Origin: Scleromitrula shiraiana
Taxonomy: Eukaryota > Ascomycota > Leotiomycetes > Helotiales > Sclerotiniaceae
Reading direction: 5' to 3'
DNA length: 64,000 nt
Assembly: GCA_028455995.1 (NCBI GenBank)
Contig: JABELC010000003.1
Coordinates: 3,100,001 to 3,164,000, forward strand
Below are positions 24,941 through 37,538 of the stretch, piece after piece. The first letter of the stretch is position 1, and every line of letters begins with the position of its first letter. A program made the position numbers and the translations under genes. Under the pieces are notes generated by a model. It was not told the origin of the DNA. It was given only the letters and a program-made list of their open reading frames with translations, and searched no databases.

Positions 24941-25648
24941 TCAAACCCCCTCCCACCTCGTCTCCCACGCCACATGCTCAGCCCAATCTCTAATATCATT
25001 CCTCCGCTTCAGCCGATCCTCATTCTCCCACTTCCTCTGAAAACCCCCCACAAACATCGACTGCAACCTATCTCTCCCCGTAGTCGATCTAGTAACCCTA
25101 ACTCTCAGCCATCTCTCGTTTGACTCGGGAACTACATCTTCTCCTAACCGAAGTTGGCGGTTCGGATGCGTATAAAATGACTCTCTTGTACGAAGAGGAG
25201 GAGGAGGAGGAGGAGTCAAGAGTTGTGGTTGGGTGGTGGCTGCAACTTTTACGGATCCGGACTTGCGCTCGCTAGTTGTTGGTAGCGATTCTCCAATGGG
25301 AATGCTAGTAATGCTCGCCTTAGCGGGCGTCATTCTCATAGAGGAAACAGAAGAACCCAAAAGCGGGGGTGAAGAAGGCCTAGGTCTTGGGCTCAGGATC
25401 TTACTGCCCGAGACGTGTCTGACTCTGTCAGGAATGGGAGAGCAAGTGCTGTCTTTGAAACGGACTTTTTTTGATGACGAGGGCTCCACAGGAGGAGGAT
25501 CGCTCTTTACGAGAATACTGGCAAGATTGATGATGGAAGATCGGCTGCTGCTTAGAGAATTGGATATTGAGTGTGAGGGAGCATTAGTAGGACGAGGCAA
25601 GCTGGCTTTTAGGTTGGGCTGGGTGAGTGGTGTTGGTGGGTGGGACAT
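24941..25648 (-). CDS. Hypothetical Ser/Pro-rich protein
   Basis: Single-exon frame of about 235 residues starting at MSHPPTPLTQPNLKASLPRP. The open frame extends upstream to 25870, but that part is hydrophobic and poorly protein-like, so I chose the ATG at 25648. The protein is low-complexity and Ser/Pro-rich, with KKVRFKDST (an SKKVRF-like motif seen in many fungal regulatory proteins) and a run of eight prolines. Its C terminus, from NRQLRLGEDVVPESNERWLRV onward, is charged and Trp-rich (WENEDRLKRRNDIRDWAEHV) and looks like the conserved part. No known domain was recognised. A cytosolic or nuclear role is only a guess. Confidence 0.6.
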   Translation of the reverse strand: MSHPPTPLTQPNLKASLPRPTNAPSHSISNSLSSSRSSIINLASILVKSDPPPVEPSSSKKVRFKDSTCSPIPDRVRHVSGSKILSPRPRPSSPPLLGSSVSSMRMTPAKASITSIPIGESLPTTSERKSGSVKVAATTQPQLLTPPPPPPLRTRESFYTHPNRQLRLGEDVVPESNERWLRVRVTRSTTGRDRLQSMFVGGFQRKWENEDRLKRRNDIRDWAEHVAWETRWEGV

Positions 25649-27487
25649 TGCTTCTAACGGAGAAGAGTGCGGGCTTTTGTTTGGTAGAAGAATGATTGGT
25701 AGTATCGATTGGAGATTTCCTAAGATTATAGTTTTGGTTTTAACTTCAGAAAGAAGAAGCGGTTGAAGGCAAATAAATAGGTGGACATGACAGAAAGGTG
25801 AATGTAAACAATTCTTCAAATAATTCTCCGTGAGGAGGAGAAACCAGATTTCTCTGCTTCCCCTGCACATTCATCAAGGCTGTTTCTTGATCTTGAAGTT
25901 ACATAGCAGTGGATTAATTCATATATTCAATATATCTAAAGTTTTGTACCTTAAAGGTTATACAAACCATTATTAAGGACAGGGAACAATTGGAGGTTTT
26001 CCTGGTAAATTCTTCAGATTGGAAGTACCTTCAATGAGCATTCACTACAAGTGTATAAAATGGATTATTGATTGTTTCCAATTGAACTCCTCTCTCTTTT
26101 TAATTAAGCCCAGTATACGAATGAAAAATACCAGTCAACACTTGTTCCTAGATTTGAAATTGATATCGGAAATTACCAGTCACCACCATCTGTTCTGAAT
26201 TTGAAAGTAATCCTGATTTATCCCAAAAAAACGGATACAGGAAAAAGGATTCAATTATCCGAATTCACCACACTATATCGAGTCTATTGATAGCAGGTAC
26301 TATGTAGATGCCTAGATCTGAACTAGTCTTGATCTTTAGCTTTTATACAATACAGAAATAATTAAGCAGATTATTATAACTATAGAGGCATTCTTGAGCT
26401 GCATAAATCGCATCTTCACTGCTGCTAATAGGCGATATAATTCACATCTAGGGGCAAGGCCAGGATGCTCGTATATTTATGGTATGTGGTATTCACATTC
26501 TAGATATTCATACATTCTCCCACGAATTCACTATTGTCGGTTTCATCCTTTCCCTTCCCTTCTTTTTATTCCATTCACTAGAATACCTATCCATTCACCT
26601 GATATCGGTAACCAATTCGCTAATCAAATCACACAATACACGAGTATGATCCCAAGAAGGAAAACATATTCATTCATTCATTCATCGTACGTAGAAGAAA
26701 AATAAATTTCTTCATTCTCCTCTCTATCCCTCCTCTCATCCTCACCTACTTTCCTTTCATCTCGCTATCTCTAAACCCACTCATCTACATAAAACCCCCC
26801 TCCACACCCAAGTCAAAATATTTAATATATACAAAGGCTCAAACCGCAGTCAAAATCAAACTCAAAAGTTCTTCCTTTTCCCACAAAGAGGCCAAAAAAA
26901 TAAATGTATCAAAAAGAAAAAACCATCCAAAACCTAGGAAATTCAAGAATCGAAAGTAAAAAAAAAACAAAAGAAAAAAAAAATACTTGCATGTCTGCTT
27001 GCTTGCTAATAACTGACCATCGAGGTACGGAATGGTATGGTATCAAACTAATCTATTTATCCAGCCCTATGCCAACAAGCGCTACCAGCCTGCGCACCTA
27101 AAATTCAGAAAAAACTGCATAAACCCTCCCCCTTCCCTTTTCTTACACCCATTCTTAAGTAAATATAGAAAGTCCATCTGGGGGACAAGAAGCAAAGAAA
27201 ATATAGTGATCGATCGCATAAGTAGCTCGCCTGCCAACCAGTGCGTGCGTGCGTGCGTGCGTGTATTTTATCCACCCATCCCTCGGTGCTCCTCTTCCCT
27301 GTTGTGTGGGTATGCATGTAGGTATCCAACTAATCTTTAAAAAAAATAGTAAAAATGAAACCGAAAAAGATAAACAAATGAATAAAAAGAGCTGTCAACA
27401 CCCAGGTCCGTCATGTAATCTCGATTTCGTGTCGTCTTATACGTCGATTGAGATCCCATTGGAATGATCCCCCCTTCGCTTACTGAC
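25649..27487. other. Intergenic, low complexity
   Basis: About 1.8 kb upstream of the 24.9-kb gene and downstream of the 27.5-kb gene. It contains an ATTC run at about 26668-26684, A-rich tracts around 26890-26990 and a (TGCG)n run at 27240-27263. Several short frames exist (26394-26705, 27032-27340) without support. Confidence 0.5.
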
Positions 27488-30400
27488 CTATTGACTCTCC
27501 GCCTCAGCATCTTCAATTATTGCCCTTTCACTCCTCCGATTCAAATTGCCCGATCCCACATCTGTCCTCGGCGGACTCAATAGCATCTTCCCTCCTTCCA
27601 TTTCCCACTGTCCTTGTCTATTTGGTATTACTGGACTATCCGTTCCACTGCCAATCGTTCCCACTTTTCCCTGCACACTTTTTTCTCTTGTTCGTCCACC
27701 CCATTGCTCCTTTACTCCCGGAACTACCACCAAAGTAGGTGTAGCTGGCTTTCCACCGTCTTTAACACTAACACTTACACCCTCTCCCCCTACCCTGAGT
27801 ACCTCCACCCCTCCTCCGGCTCTTGCTCCCCCGTTTCCAATTCTTTCCCCTCTAAGTAACTTGTCGTTCAATGCTACACTCTCCAATGGACTTCCCTTGT
27901 TTCCAGTGACATATTCGCCCATTACTATTTTTTTCCCTCCAATACCAGTTCCTGGACCTCCCGGAACCGTTCGACCTTTTCTCATACTCCCTCCAGTCTT
28001 GATAGGGATTAATAATTGCCTCTGCTGTCTGCTGACTGAAATCTGTCTGGCTATCGATATACCGGCAGCGTGTTCACGACGCTTCTGTTCCTGTATTGCG
28101 AGGAGGAGGTTAGGATCTTGTTGTTCGGATTGTTCATCATCGTCGAGTGATAGCCCAAGAAGGGAAGGGGCGATAGAGGATGTGGATTCGGTAGGACGGC
28201 GAAATTTCGGGATGGTGTTTAAAGGGGGAAATTGATCGGATTGTTCGTGCTGGGGTGAGGAGACTGGGGTAGATCGTAAGGGATGTGGCAAAGGGGACTT
28301 CTGAAGAGAAGGTCGTGGTGAAGATGATGATAGAGATGATACATTTGTTATCATGGAATGATGAAATGCTAACGATGGTGATGATATGTTTGTCATAATG
28401 GGACGCGGTGATGAAAGGGTGTTGATAGATGTAGTTGAAGGATTCTTTTGAAGGGGGGGTCGAGATAATGGGGTTTGTGCTGGGCCATGCATACTTGAAA
28501 CTGGGGATTTCAATATCGGACGAGGACCTGAGGCTCTCGTTGTAGTGTTGAAAGCTGAGATGATTGGTCTTGGGCCAGCTCCAGGTGATGATTTGATAGG
28601 CGTTCTCGTTGCCATATCTTTATCGCTTCCAGGAGAGATAATTGGTGATGTTTTCTTTGCCACCCTTTCTCTTGACTGCTCCTGCTCAGGTATCGATATA
28701 ACAGGTCTTTTTGTCCTCTCTCCTCCGTTTACGCTTCCGTCTTGCTTTGACACTTGAGGTAGTGGAATCGCATTTATGGTTTCTCCGCTAGGTGTACTAG
28801 AGAAAGAAGCCGTGGAATGTGATGATGATGCTGAATTACTGGCTTCACTCGTTGTGGAACCAGAAACTGAAGATGGAGCCTTGGTGTGATTTCCTCCCTT
28901 TGAATTTATGCTTTGCCATTCTGTCTCTTTTTCTTCAGTTTTCAATCTAGGTTTGGTGGGTATGGGTAGGGGTGACACATATGAATCATGCTTTTCGAGT
29001 TCATTCTTAGGACGATAATCTCCATCAGAATCTTCCGATGAGGGCGAAAGCAATTTGGACTCATCTGGAGACCAAGTGCGTTGCTGACTCGTAGATGGTC
29101 TCGATTTGGGAGAGCTCGAAGATGATCTGGGGGTATGTTTTATAGGCCTTTTGTTCAGAGGAGATGATGATGAACGTTTGCGTTGATGCGTAAGTTTGGG
29201 GGTGGGTACCTCATTATCAAGTGAGGTATTAGATCTGTGTAAACTATCGCGGTTACCTTGTGTAGGAGGAGTGCTTGGAAACAAAGAGAATACAGGACTA
29301 TTGCGACCAGGCTGTGGGGAAGTAGCCCTTCTTTTCGAGAGCGCCTTGGTTCGGGCTTCAAGTTCAGCTTCCTGATGTTCAAAACAATTAATTGAGTTCC
29401 TCATTATCTTCGGGATATACATACCTTTGTGGCAAGCGCTTCTTCGGCACTCTTCAACCGATCGAGTGTAGCCTGCCGTCTTTGAAGTAATGAAGATGTA
29501 GTGATGGAGGGTTTCGGTAAGACATTTCCAAACATTACGCTATATCTCTCCATCTGTATACAAGGGATATCTACATGGAGCTTCGGCCCTTCAAGCGCTA
29601 TTTTCGGATACGACTGTAAGACTTCGACACCGATAGGTCCCGGTGTGACACGAATCTCTGGTGTTCCGGAACTTGCATTTTCAGCCGAAATATTGAGAGA
29701 TGCTAGAGAAGGAGTCATGGGTGCCGTCTGTGACCTCTTCATACCAGGTTTCTTTCCATTCTTACTTGATGTTGATCGACCTCGTTCGCGGGTTTTTACA
29801 GAGCGTTTGTCATTAAATTCTGGGAATGATGGATCGATTCGCGGTATTTGGTTATCCGACTCGGGTTGGAGTTGATAGAACGATGTAGGTGTCTTTTCCT
29901 TCTTTGGCCTGAACATTCCACCGAATAGCTTCCACCGGCCTTTCTGCTTCTGAGGGGCGACATGATCATCATGGATGTCGTCCATGCGTCTAGGGGAAAC
30001 AATTATTTCGTGTGATGTCTGAGCCTGTTGCCAATTTTCTGGTGGATGCTCAGGACTTCCAAGTGTCATACCCATTTCCGCCACACTGACGTTAGCTCCC
30101 GTTATGGTTGTCTTGATAGTTCTGATAGAGTCAGGAGTTTGCGGCCGTGGAACAGGTTCTACTGGTGGGGTAGGTGAAGGTATGGGACGAGTAGCTGGTA
30201 GAGGAAAGTTGTAAAAGCTAGGTCCGTCCTTTCCATGTGCTGTCAATGGATTGAAGTATAGATCGTCCCGAGTTTGTCTCTTTACAATTTGTGCCCTCTT
30301 TTGAAAGTTCGAAGTTGATTTATTGGCTCCACCAGAAGTCTTCGGTCTTTCTGGAATTTCATGCTGGTCTTTGTCACCAAATTCAGATTGTTGAAGAGCG

Positions 30401-30519
30401 TTGGTATCCTTGGCCTTCGTCTGTGCATCATCTGTAACATGTAGTGAAGCACTAGAAGCTGTTGCGTCTCGATTCCTAAATCCGAATCTCATAGACTTCG
30501 ACCTTGTCGGAATCGCCAT
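27488..30519 (-). CDS. Hypothetical Ser/Pro-rich protein with coiled-coil segment, two exons
   Basis: A protein of about 992 residues from exons 30519-29425 and 29371-27488. The 53-bp intron has donor GTATGT and acceptor CATCAG in phase 0. The start MAIPTRSKSMRFGFRNRD is an ATG. The N-terminal half is polar with an FKKR/RPKKEKTP-type basic patch and a TGPIGVEVLQSYPKIALEGPK-like ordered stretch. A short heptad-like helix spans the splice site (RRQATLDRLKSAEEALATKE, then AELEARTKALSKRR). The second exon is largely disordered Ser/Pro/Thr sequence. Near the C terminus EQKRREHAAGISIARQISV and SRQQRQLLIPI look conserved. I do not recognise the family; it resembles fungal proteins of unknown function linked to the cell cortex only in composition. 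Confidence 0.7.
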
Positions 30520-30817
30520 AGATGTTCCTTGAAACTAGACAACTAACAAATAATATTGCTTGGGTAGGTATGATGCAAGAATGATGACGGAATATAGATC
30601 GGTGGGATTGATGAGGTGTATGTATATGGTGAAACGGTTATTGATAAATGTTGATGAATATAATCAAAGGAGTGGACAGGTCACGCCGGGAGACCCTTGG
30701 AATAATGTAGTAAAGTGGGAGAAGCTCGTGGAGGAGAATTGGGAATATGGAGAAGAAACCTGTAGCAATAAGAGCAATTGAAAAAGATAAGAAATTACGA
30801 TACTGTACCTACTAGGT

Positions 30818-30885
30818 AAGGGAAGGGGAAGGGGATGGGATGGGACAGGGGAAGGGGAAGGGGAAGGGGATGGGGATGGGGGAGG
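30818..30885 (+). repeat. G-rich GGAAGGGG tandem repeat
   Basis: Repeated GGAAGGGG/GGATGGG units lie about 300 bp upstream of the start codon at 30519 (minus-strand gene). The runs of four G could fold into a G-quadruplex on the plus strand. Confidence 0.8.
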
Positions 30886-31371
30886 ATATGATTAGATTAA
30901 ACAACTCATCTTTTGTTATATTACCTACCTAGGCATACCTACAACCTGGTTACATATCACAGTCTTCAGTCTTGCATCTTTTTTCTCAGCCCTGTAAGTA
31001 CACCCATCCTTGGATTCAAGGGTCAAGAAGTACAAATAAAGAGGATATCTACCCTTTTTTCATTGATTTCGGCCTATTCAGGATATTGTAATTGTTTGAG
31101 ATATATGGGACGTTTAATTTAGAAGAGGTGGTTAATGACTTGTAATGGGGTTATACAAACGAGAAAATGTTAAAGGAAGCAAGGGTAGATTGAACAATGA
31201 GGGTAATAATCCTAGGTTGATCATTTTGAATGACAAGCATAGGGATTATTAGAACATAATCGTGTACGGAGTACCTATGGGCCTATCAGATAAATATTGA
31301 TCGACTACCAGGATAAGAGGGAGAAAGAGCGTTTTCCTTCAAAAGGTTCGAATTTTATGATCATGATCATG

Positions 31372-31410
31372 TTACAGAGTACAGTACGGTACAGTACGGT
31401 ACAGTACAGT
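31372..31410. repeat. ACAGTACGGT short tandem repeat
   Basis: Alternating AGTACAGTACGGTAC units, a few copies in gene-free sequence. Confidence 0.75.
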
Positions 31411-31586
31411 GAGAGATTCATAAGTAAGAGATTCAACAAGCAGGAGAGATCAGATACACCAATATGACATCCATATGTGAGATGGCTAGGAGATGAAAGG
31501 ATAGACTACTCTCGAGTACAAAGTAGAGTTCGCCAGGTGCGTTGGTATGTTGGTATATAGAGAAGAGAGGGATACCAGGACTCTGA

Positions 31587-31615
31587 ATACGATACGATAC
31601 GATACGATACGATAC
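31587..31615. repeat. (GATAC)n microsatellite
   Basis: About five pentamer copies in gene-free sequence. Confidence 0.8.
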
Positions 31616-32111
31616 CGTATAATAAGATTGTGGAGTTGCCCAAGGATCCATCCAGACTCGAGGTTAGCTATAGTAAAAGGCTGTAAAACGTTATTATATT
31701 CTATCCCATTTCTTGGGATTATGTATTTGGGTACTCCACTACAAAGGCAAGTAACCTCTCAAGGATAAATGCAATTACAAAATCAGATCACAGCTGAAAA
31801 AATCCTCAAATACCTACCTAGGTATTCATTCAGTGCTGATACTGCAGGTGTACCGGTATAGTAAAAAAAAAAAAAAAAATCTCTTGTGGTGATCGTATCA
31901 GCATTTTCTAGGATTAGCATTTGTGGAGATGTAATTAATCTTACCAGAAATACAAAAGATGCATTTGAAGATATAATAATTATATAGTAGACGTAAAATG
32001 TGATATAATACATGCCAATATACTATGTACCTAAGTATGTAAGTATGCAAGAAGTAAAACTAGGTCATTATTGTCGCGTGGTATTATATTGTTGACATTG
32101 AAAGAAGCATG

Positions 32112-32141
32112 TATATATGTATGTATGTATGTATGTATGTA
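32112..32141. repeat. (GTAT)n microsatellite
   Basis: About six tetramer copies in gene-free sequence. Confidence 0.8.
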
Positions 32142-34031
32142 GTGTATATGGTATTATATCTGTATATGTCTATACCCGGCTTGGGCAATACAATTATTAG
32201 ATGGAAATCCAAACAGTACCACGTTCGCTCAATCTTCCTCTTTTGAATGTATGAAACGATCTATGGAGTACACGATGAGATGAAACTTGTGGGAAGAATA
32301 TCAACCAGAATCCCTCTTATTCTTCCCAATTCCGCCTTGTGAATCATCTAGACCTGGACTATAGCTAGAGATCTTAGTTTCTAGATTTCTAATTCGAGAT
32401 CTAACAAGTATTCTAGACTTCAAGATTTCCTCCTTTGAAATAAGAATAGCATGATACATGTAGTCAGGTCAGTTAGTAGTCAAGCACAAACAACCACTAT
32501 ACAAGTATATCCTCGTCTGAAAGAGATACAAAATTATACTGTATAATTTTCTAATCCTTTACAATCCGATCTGCAACCCCCCAGGATCTTTTTAATTAAT
32601 CTAATCAGGTAGTAGCCGGTATTAATAGGATGTAGCCTTGAGGCGCGGCTCCTGCAGGATACCAAGGTAATTTCCAGTCATGAAATCAACCAACAAGTAT
32701 AACATCCAGCTTGTTCGAATTCCGTATCAATCAATGTCTAAATACCTAACATGATCGATCCTATGGATACAATGGATATAATGGATAGAGACTCGAAAGG
32801 TACAGTATACGACAGTATACGGAGGATAGGATACTCCGGTCAGTATAAAAAGTACAGACAGCATCTAATGTATAACTCCACAATATTTCAACCCTTGATG
32901 TTTTTATGAAGTGGGACGTTGATCTGGCGATTTATTAATTCATCTAGAAAACGTTATCATGTTAAAGTTTGATAATTTTAAAAAAGACCCTCTTCAAATA
33001 TAAGGCAATTTGAGGAATTCATCGTTGAAGGTATATCTCCGGATAATAATAGGAAATTATTTAAGACTATTCTTTCTGACTGTAACCAAGAATCAAGAAT
33101 CAAGAATCAAAGGTTTAAAAAATTCGGTCTGGAGGATGAATGATCTACTCCGATTCTTCAATATTCTGGCTTTCTCGTGTTCTGGATCAGTCTGTCTTAT
33201 ATTGATGGATTGTTTGGAGAATAGACAACCTTTTGATCCGTGATATAAACCAGAATAGTCAAGATGTCTTTCTCTTCTTGGTACACTAGGTACGACGGTT
33301 GTTTACCGACTCAATGGTTCATAGGTGCATCAAACGGTATAGTAGCGGAGAGTAAAGGTCTGATATAATATTGAATATCACCCCAAGAGTATTTGAACTG
33401 CCACGTATAAATAGTAACTCTTACATATCTGAAGAAAGTATTTGTTGAGCCTCTTCTCTCCTTTCCCTTGGTTGCTATGCCATTAAGTATTAGATCCATA
33501 TCAATATCCATATCATGCTATGCCATCTCACGATGCAGCATTTTGTCTCTCATCGGAGACTTTCACCAAAGCTTGCAGAAAATATTTGTGATAGATAAAT
33601 GCACTGGTTGCTCAGGTTTCGACTACTGGATATGCACTGCAAGCACGATACGTTCCGTCATGCATAACATCATCGAAAGGGAGAATTCTTACGAATGAAG
33701 ATCGAGGAATCGCTCTTCATCGCTTTGCTTGCTTTGACAAATGTTTCGTTTCATCGTATGTAACATACAGTAGATATAACAAGGTATCGATATCTTCATG
33801 AATATCTCAAAGCTGTTATGAGAAATTCAAAAAGGAGTTTTGTGTTATATACCGGTATGATGTATGTAATGAGTATCTATTTGTCTATTTTCATGAACCA
33901 TTTGTATATTCTAATTCATACCTATTACTACCACATTGATATCTGAATCATATACTCCTGACTGCACCTAATAATACCTATAGTTGCTTTCAAATAGAAC
34001 AATCTATTTTATATTGAAGACTTCCATAACA

Positions 34032-34086
34032 GTAGAAACAACGACAGCAGTAGTAGTAGCAGCAACAGTAGCAGTAGCAGTAGTGA
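34032..34086. repeat. CAGTAG/AGCAGT triplet repeat
   Basis: A degenerate run of AGT and AGC triplets about 500 bp upstream of the profilin start. Confidence 0.7.
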
Positions 34087-34592
34087 AAGATTCCTGTAAC
34101 AGTAATATCATACGATTGCAACCATAATTCAATCTTCATCCTTCTTTTTCTTTCTTTTTTCTTTCTTTTTACTCTCTCGGAATAATATCTTTCATCAATT
34201 TTTCTACACCGCAAACAATCCATTACAACAACTCAGCGTTTTCAACCCCACCAAAAGCTTTACTTGCTTTCAAACTAATAAATACAAGCGAGCCGGTAGC
34301 CACCAAAATATCTGGCGGGAACCTTTTTACTCTTCAAATTTATTATTACTATTACCTGTTGATCCATTTACTCTTTCGTAATCTGTCATAAGTTTTATTC
34401 TATCCCCCCCCCTCCCCGTCTCCATCTTCTTTTTAAACATTTTATCGACAACACATTTTTTTCTTCTTCTATTTCTTCTTCTTCTACTTCTTCTTCTTCT
34501 TCCTTTTGTATAAAGGAAACATCTCAATATCGAGAAATCAACTCAACCATTTCATATCATAAAAATAAAACATCTAAAAACCTTTCGAAAAG

Positions 34593-35437
34593 ATGTCGTG
34601 GCAAGGTAAGTTTACATTATTTAGTGGAGCTTTTTGGAGGGGGAAAATGGAATGGTTGTTGATTAAATTTACCCCTCCTTCCAACACAAATAACCCCTCT
34701 ATGTATCTATTGAAGTAAAGATTTCGCATTTACTGATACTGGGAAATATAGCATATATCGACTCTAGGTACGAAAAGATTCTATTAGTAGCCCGCGGAGC
34801 AAAATATGGATGGAAAAGAGTACGAAACTGATAGGGAATAAATATAGTCTTTGCGGCAGCGGACATGTCGAGAAGGGAGCAATCTACAACATAGAGGGAA
34901 CCAGTTGCTGGGCCACCAGTCCGAACTTTGCGGTACGATAACAACATCCTCTATTATGTTTTCTCTCTTCCCTCTCATCTACCATATATTTCGCACACAG
35001 GGAAGGAATCAGGCATCAAGATAATACATACGTACACTAGGGCTGAGGCTGATGAGAAAATTGGATAGATCACACCCGAGGAAATGACCGAAGTCGTAAA
35101 GGGACTTAACGGCAAAACCGATGATTTATACGCCAACGGTTTACATATTGCGGGCGAGAGATACGTACTTACAAAGGTGGAGGACGACAACAAAGTGCTC
35201 TATGCAAGAAAGGTTCGTTCGTTCACTCACTATATATCCCCTGGAAGTACCACAAACACCAAAATAGCAAAAACTAATATATATGATAATTTCTCCAAAT
35301 AGGGCAAAGATGGACTTGTCATTGGAAAGACCGTCCAAGCCATCGTTGTCGCCCGCTACGCCGACCCCATGATCGCCGGTAACACGGCCGAAACAGTCCA
35401 AAAATTGGTTGACTATCTCGTCGGTGTTGGTTATTAA
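34593..35437 (+). CDS. Profilin, five exons
   Basis: Actin-monomer-binding profilin of 130 residues. Exons are 34593-34605, 34752-34767, 34848-34932, 35069-35212 and 35303-35437; the first two are only 13 and 16 bp. The joined protein begins MSWQAYIDSSLCGSGHVEKGAIY, the profilin N-terminal signature that helps form the polyproline site. It continues through TSCWATSPNFA, ITPEEMTEVVKGL, LYANGLHIAGERYVL and VIGKTVQAIVVARY, and ends in VQKLVDYLVGVGY, the usual C-terminal helix. The length matches the family (about 126-131). The third intron is the longest (136 bp) and joins NFA directly to ITPEEM; a tiny extra exon in it is conceivable but not needed. The CT-rich 34430-34500 segment upstream is typical of highly expressed fungal genes. 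Confidence 0.93.
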
Positions 35438-35692
35438 ATTTTTTTACATTGTTACTGAGGCGAATAATGATATGATATGATCGGAATAAATGAGTGGATG
35501 TGATGGGATGCGGTGGTGAAGGTGGATATGAAACATGGAGGAAGGATGGAGGATTGCCTAGAATAGTGGACTTTTTTTTGATTGATTGAGAGGGGGGGAG
35601 AAGAAACAAATCATGAAATGAGAATGAAATGAAGTTACTTTTTCATCATCTTTTACTTCTACATATTGCACATTTCTCTACATGATTTTAAG

Positions 35693-35974
35693 TTAAGGTA
35701 GGCAATAGCCCAATCCTGTCAGTTTGGTGATGATGTCCGTTATAGTGATGTTCTCTCCCATACACACAGACAAACTTGAGAAGCAAAAGGGAGCTCCGTC
35801 CCTCATGATATCGAAACCCATACCGGGAGAAAGATGGCGATCTACCGATCTACTAATAGTCAGGTCAATAACAGAGCGATGCAACTCCAATCCTGCAATG
35901 GAGTCAATCAACCAGGATTCTACAGCGAAAGCAACATAAGAAAGAAGAGGAACAAGTGATATAAAGTATGTCAT
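35693..35974 (-). CDS. Possible small secreted protein, 93 residues
   Basis: Single open frame from ATG 35974 to TAA 35693. It begins with a hydrophobic stretch (MTYFISLVPLLSYVAFAVES) that looks like a cleavable signal peptide, then about 70 polar residues with three cysteines (FCFSSLSVC and GYCLP at the end). It lies between the convergent 3' ends of profilin and ALG5, where a 3' UTR could also explain the sequence. I do not recognise a family. It could be a small secreted or effector-like protein, or a chance frame; the odd cysteine number argues for caution. Confidence 0.35.
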   Translation of the reverse strand: MTYFISLVPLLSYVAFAVESWLIDSIAGLELHRSVIDLTISRSVDRHLSPGMGFDIMRDGAPFCFSSLSVCMGENITITDIITKLTGLGYCLP

Positions 35975-36269
35975 AGATCCCTTATGATATTCTCGTCTCT
36001 ATGTATCTATATGAACCGCATTTTGGACCGTATGGGAAAAACAAATGTGTTATGGGTAACATCAATAGATGCTTAATCCATATTTCCAATTCCCTTTCCT
36101 TCCATTACAAGTTCTACTCCCAATTCCATTAATGCAGTCCACCCACCCAACCATTTCTATAATACAAATTTTACTTCCTTCCTTCCTCATCACTCCCCCT
36201 CTTACCCCTCACGATCACCACCACCATCAACACAAACCCCATTACCACTCCACCCACCCCCTCACCATT

Positions 36270-37538
36270 CTACCTCCTCCTCCAAACCCCCAAACCCCAA
36301 GCTCCCCTCAAAACCGCCAACCCCCACGCCATCCCCAAACTATCCCTAACAACATTCAACTTACTCCCCCCAACCTCATGCCACCCAATCGCAACCTCTT
36401 TAACTTTGATCCCCGCACTCTCAGCCAACATCAGCATCTCAACGTCGAAAATCCATCCCTCGGCATGCATATACGGGATGATATGCGGCAGGGCCTTGCG
36501 CGTAAAAAGTTTAAATCCACATTGTGTATCGCGGATGCGGGATGTAGCGGGAGGGGTTAGGAGTCGGAGGAGGAGATGGAAGGAATGCATTAGAGCGTTA
36601 CGGAGGGCGGATCTCTGTGTATATTTGTTAGAGTCGGTTTATTTGATGGGATTCAGGAAGCGGGGGAGATTAAATCATACCTTGACAACGGCCTCACTGC
36701 CAACCAACCAAGCTCTACTTCCTACCGCGACACCCCTCCCTTCCTTATCCACCACTTCTTCTACTCCCGCGACCAATTTCTCTAAATCTGTAAATCGGCT
36801 CGCGCCATCCGCATCTGCGAAAACGGCATATTTCCCCCTCGCATGTCTCATTCCATGTGTAACCGCACCCCCCTTCCCTCTATTATCCTCCAACGTTATG
36901 ATGCGAAAAATATCATGAAGTTGATTCTTGCGTGCAAAATCCAATGCTACCTGCACTGTTTTATCTTCACTCCCATCATTAATGAGTAGTATTTCATACC
37001 CGCCTCTTCCTTTTCCCTTCCCGCTCTCCCGTCCATATGAAGCATCCAAGACCCCAATGGCCTCTTCCAGCATTCCTACTAAACGTTCCTCCTCATTGAA
37101 AGCCGGAACCACCAAACTCATTTCTAATTTCTCGACATCAATATCCCCCGTTGCTATATCCTTGGACGAAACTTCTCGATGTGCGACCCAGTTATCGTAC
37201 CAGCAGGAAAGAGGTTTTGTTTCCGTGGAACCAGTCGAACTCGTCGTTGTGTATTTCTTCTCGGATGGGTACGAGGGGCGGGGTACAGGAGCTAGGAGTA
37301 ATAACAATATGTATATCTATTACATTCAACGTTAGTATAGATTGCAGATAAATGCATTACTGGAGGTAATTTGTCTTCCCCTTCCAAGGATATCCGCAAA
37401 GAAGATGGAACTTACGGAAGCCAATCCCAAGCCCAACCCCCCAATCAACAGCAAGAATAACACAGGTAAGGAGGTATTCCTCACAAACTCCCATAAACCC
37501 CCCGCTATCCTCAAAGGTAACTCTACTATCCCCGCCAT
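36270..37538 (-). CDS. ALG5: Dolichyl-phosphate beta-glucosyltransferase ALG5, three exons
   Basis: ER membrane GT2-family enzyme that makes dolichyl-phosphate-glucose from UDP-glucose, the donor for glucosylation of the N-glycan precursor. Exons are 37538-37416, 37316-36681 and 36614-36270, giving about 367 residues. An N-terminal membrane anchor (LPVLFLLLIGGLGLGLASI) precedes a short luminal/cytosolic linker. The catalytic domain shows SLVVPAFNEEERL, ILLINDGSEDKT, EDNRGKGGAVTHGMRHARG and the DXD-like YAVFADADGAS. Later blocks are DTQCGFKLFTRKA and AEGWIFDVEML, both characteristic of ALG5/DPG synthases. Intron 1 has a TACTAAC branch site. The stop at 36270 follows WRRR; a further small C-terminal exon beyond a GGAG/GTAGAA donor is possible. 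It is convergent with profilin. Confidence 0.92.

Larger units (their letters stand above)
30520..34592. other. Four-kilobase gene-free interval rich in simple repeats
   Basis: This stretch lies between the divergent start codons of the 27.5-30.5 kb gene (-) and profilin (+). Only short unsupported frames occur. It carries many small tandem repeats, listed separately, plus several TACCTAGGTA-like palindromes (about 30922 and 31811). The (CTT)n stretch near 34464-34503 sits in the profilin promoter or 5' UTR. A non-coding transcript cannot be excluded. Confidence 0.5.

Noticed and set aside
27546..28235. 229-codon plus-strand frame
   Set aside because: It lies antisense to the Ser/Pro-rich 27.5-30.5 kb gene and its residues mirror that composition; it is a shadow.
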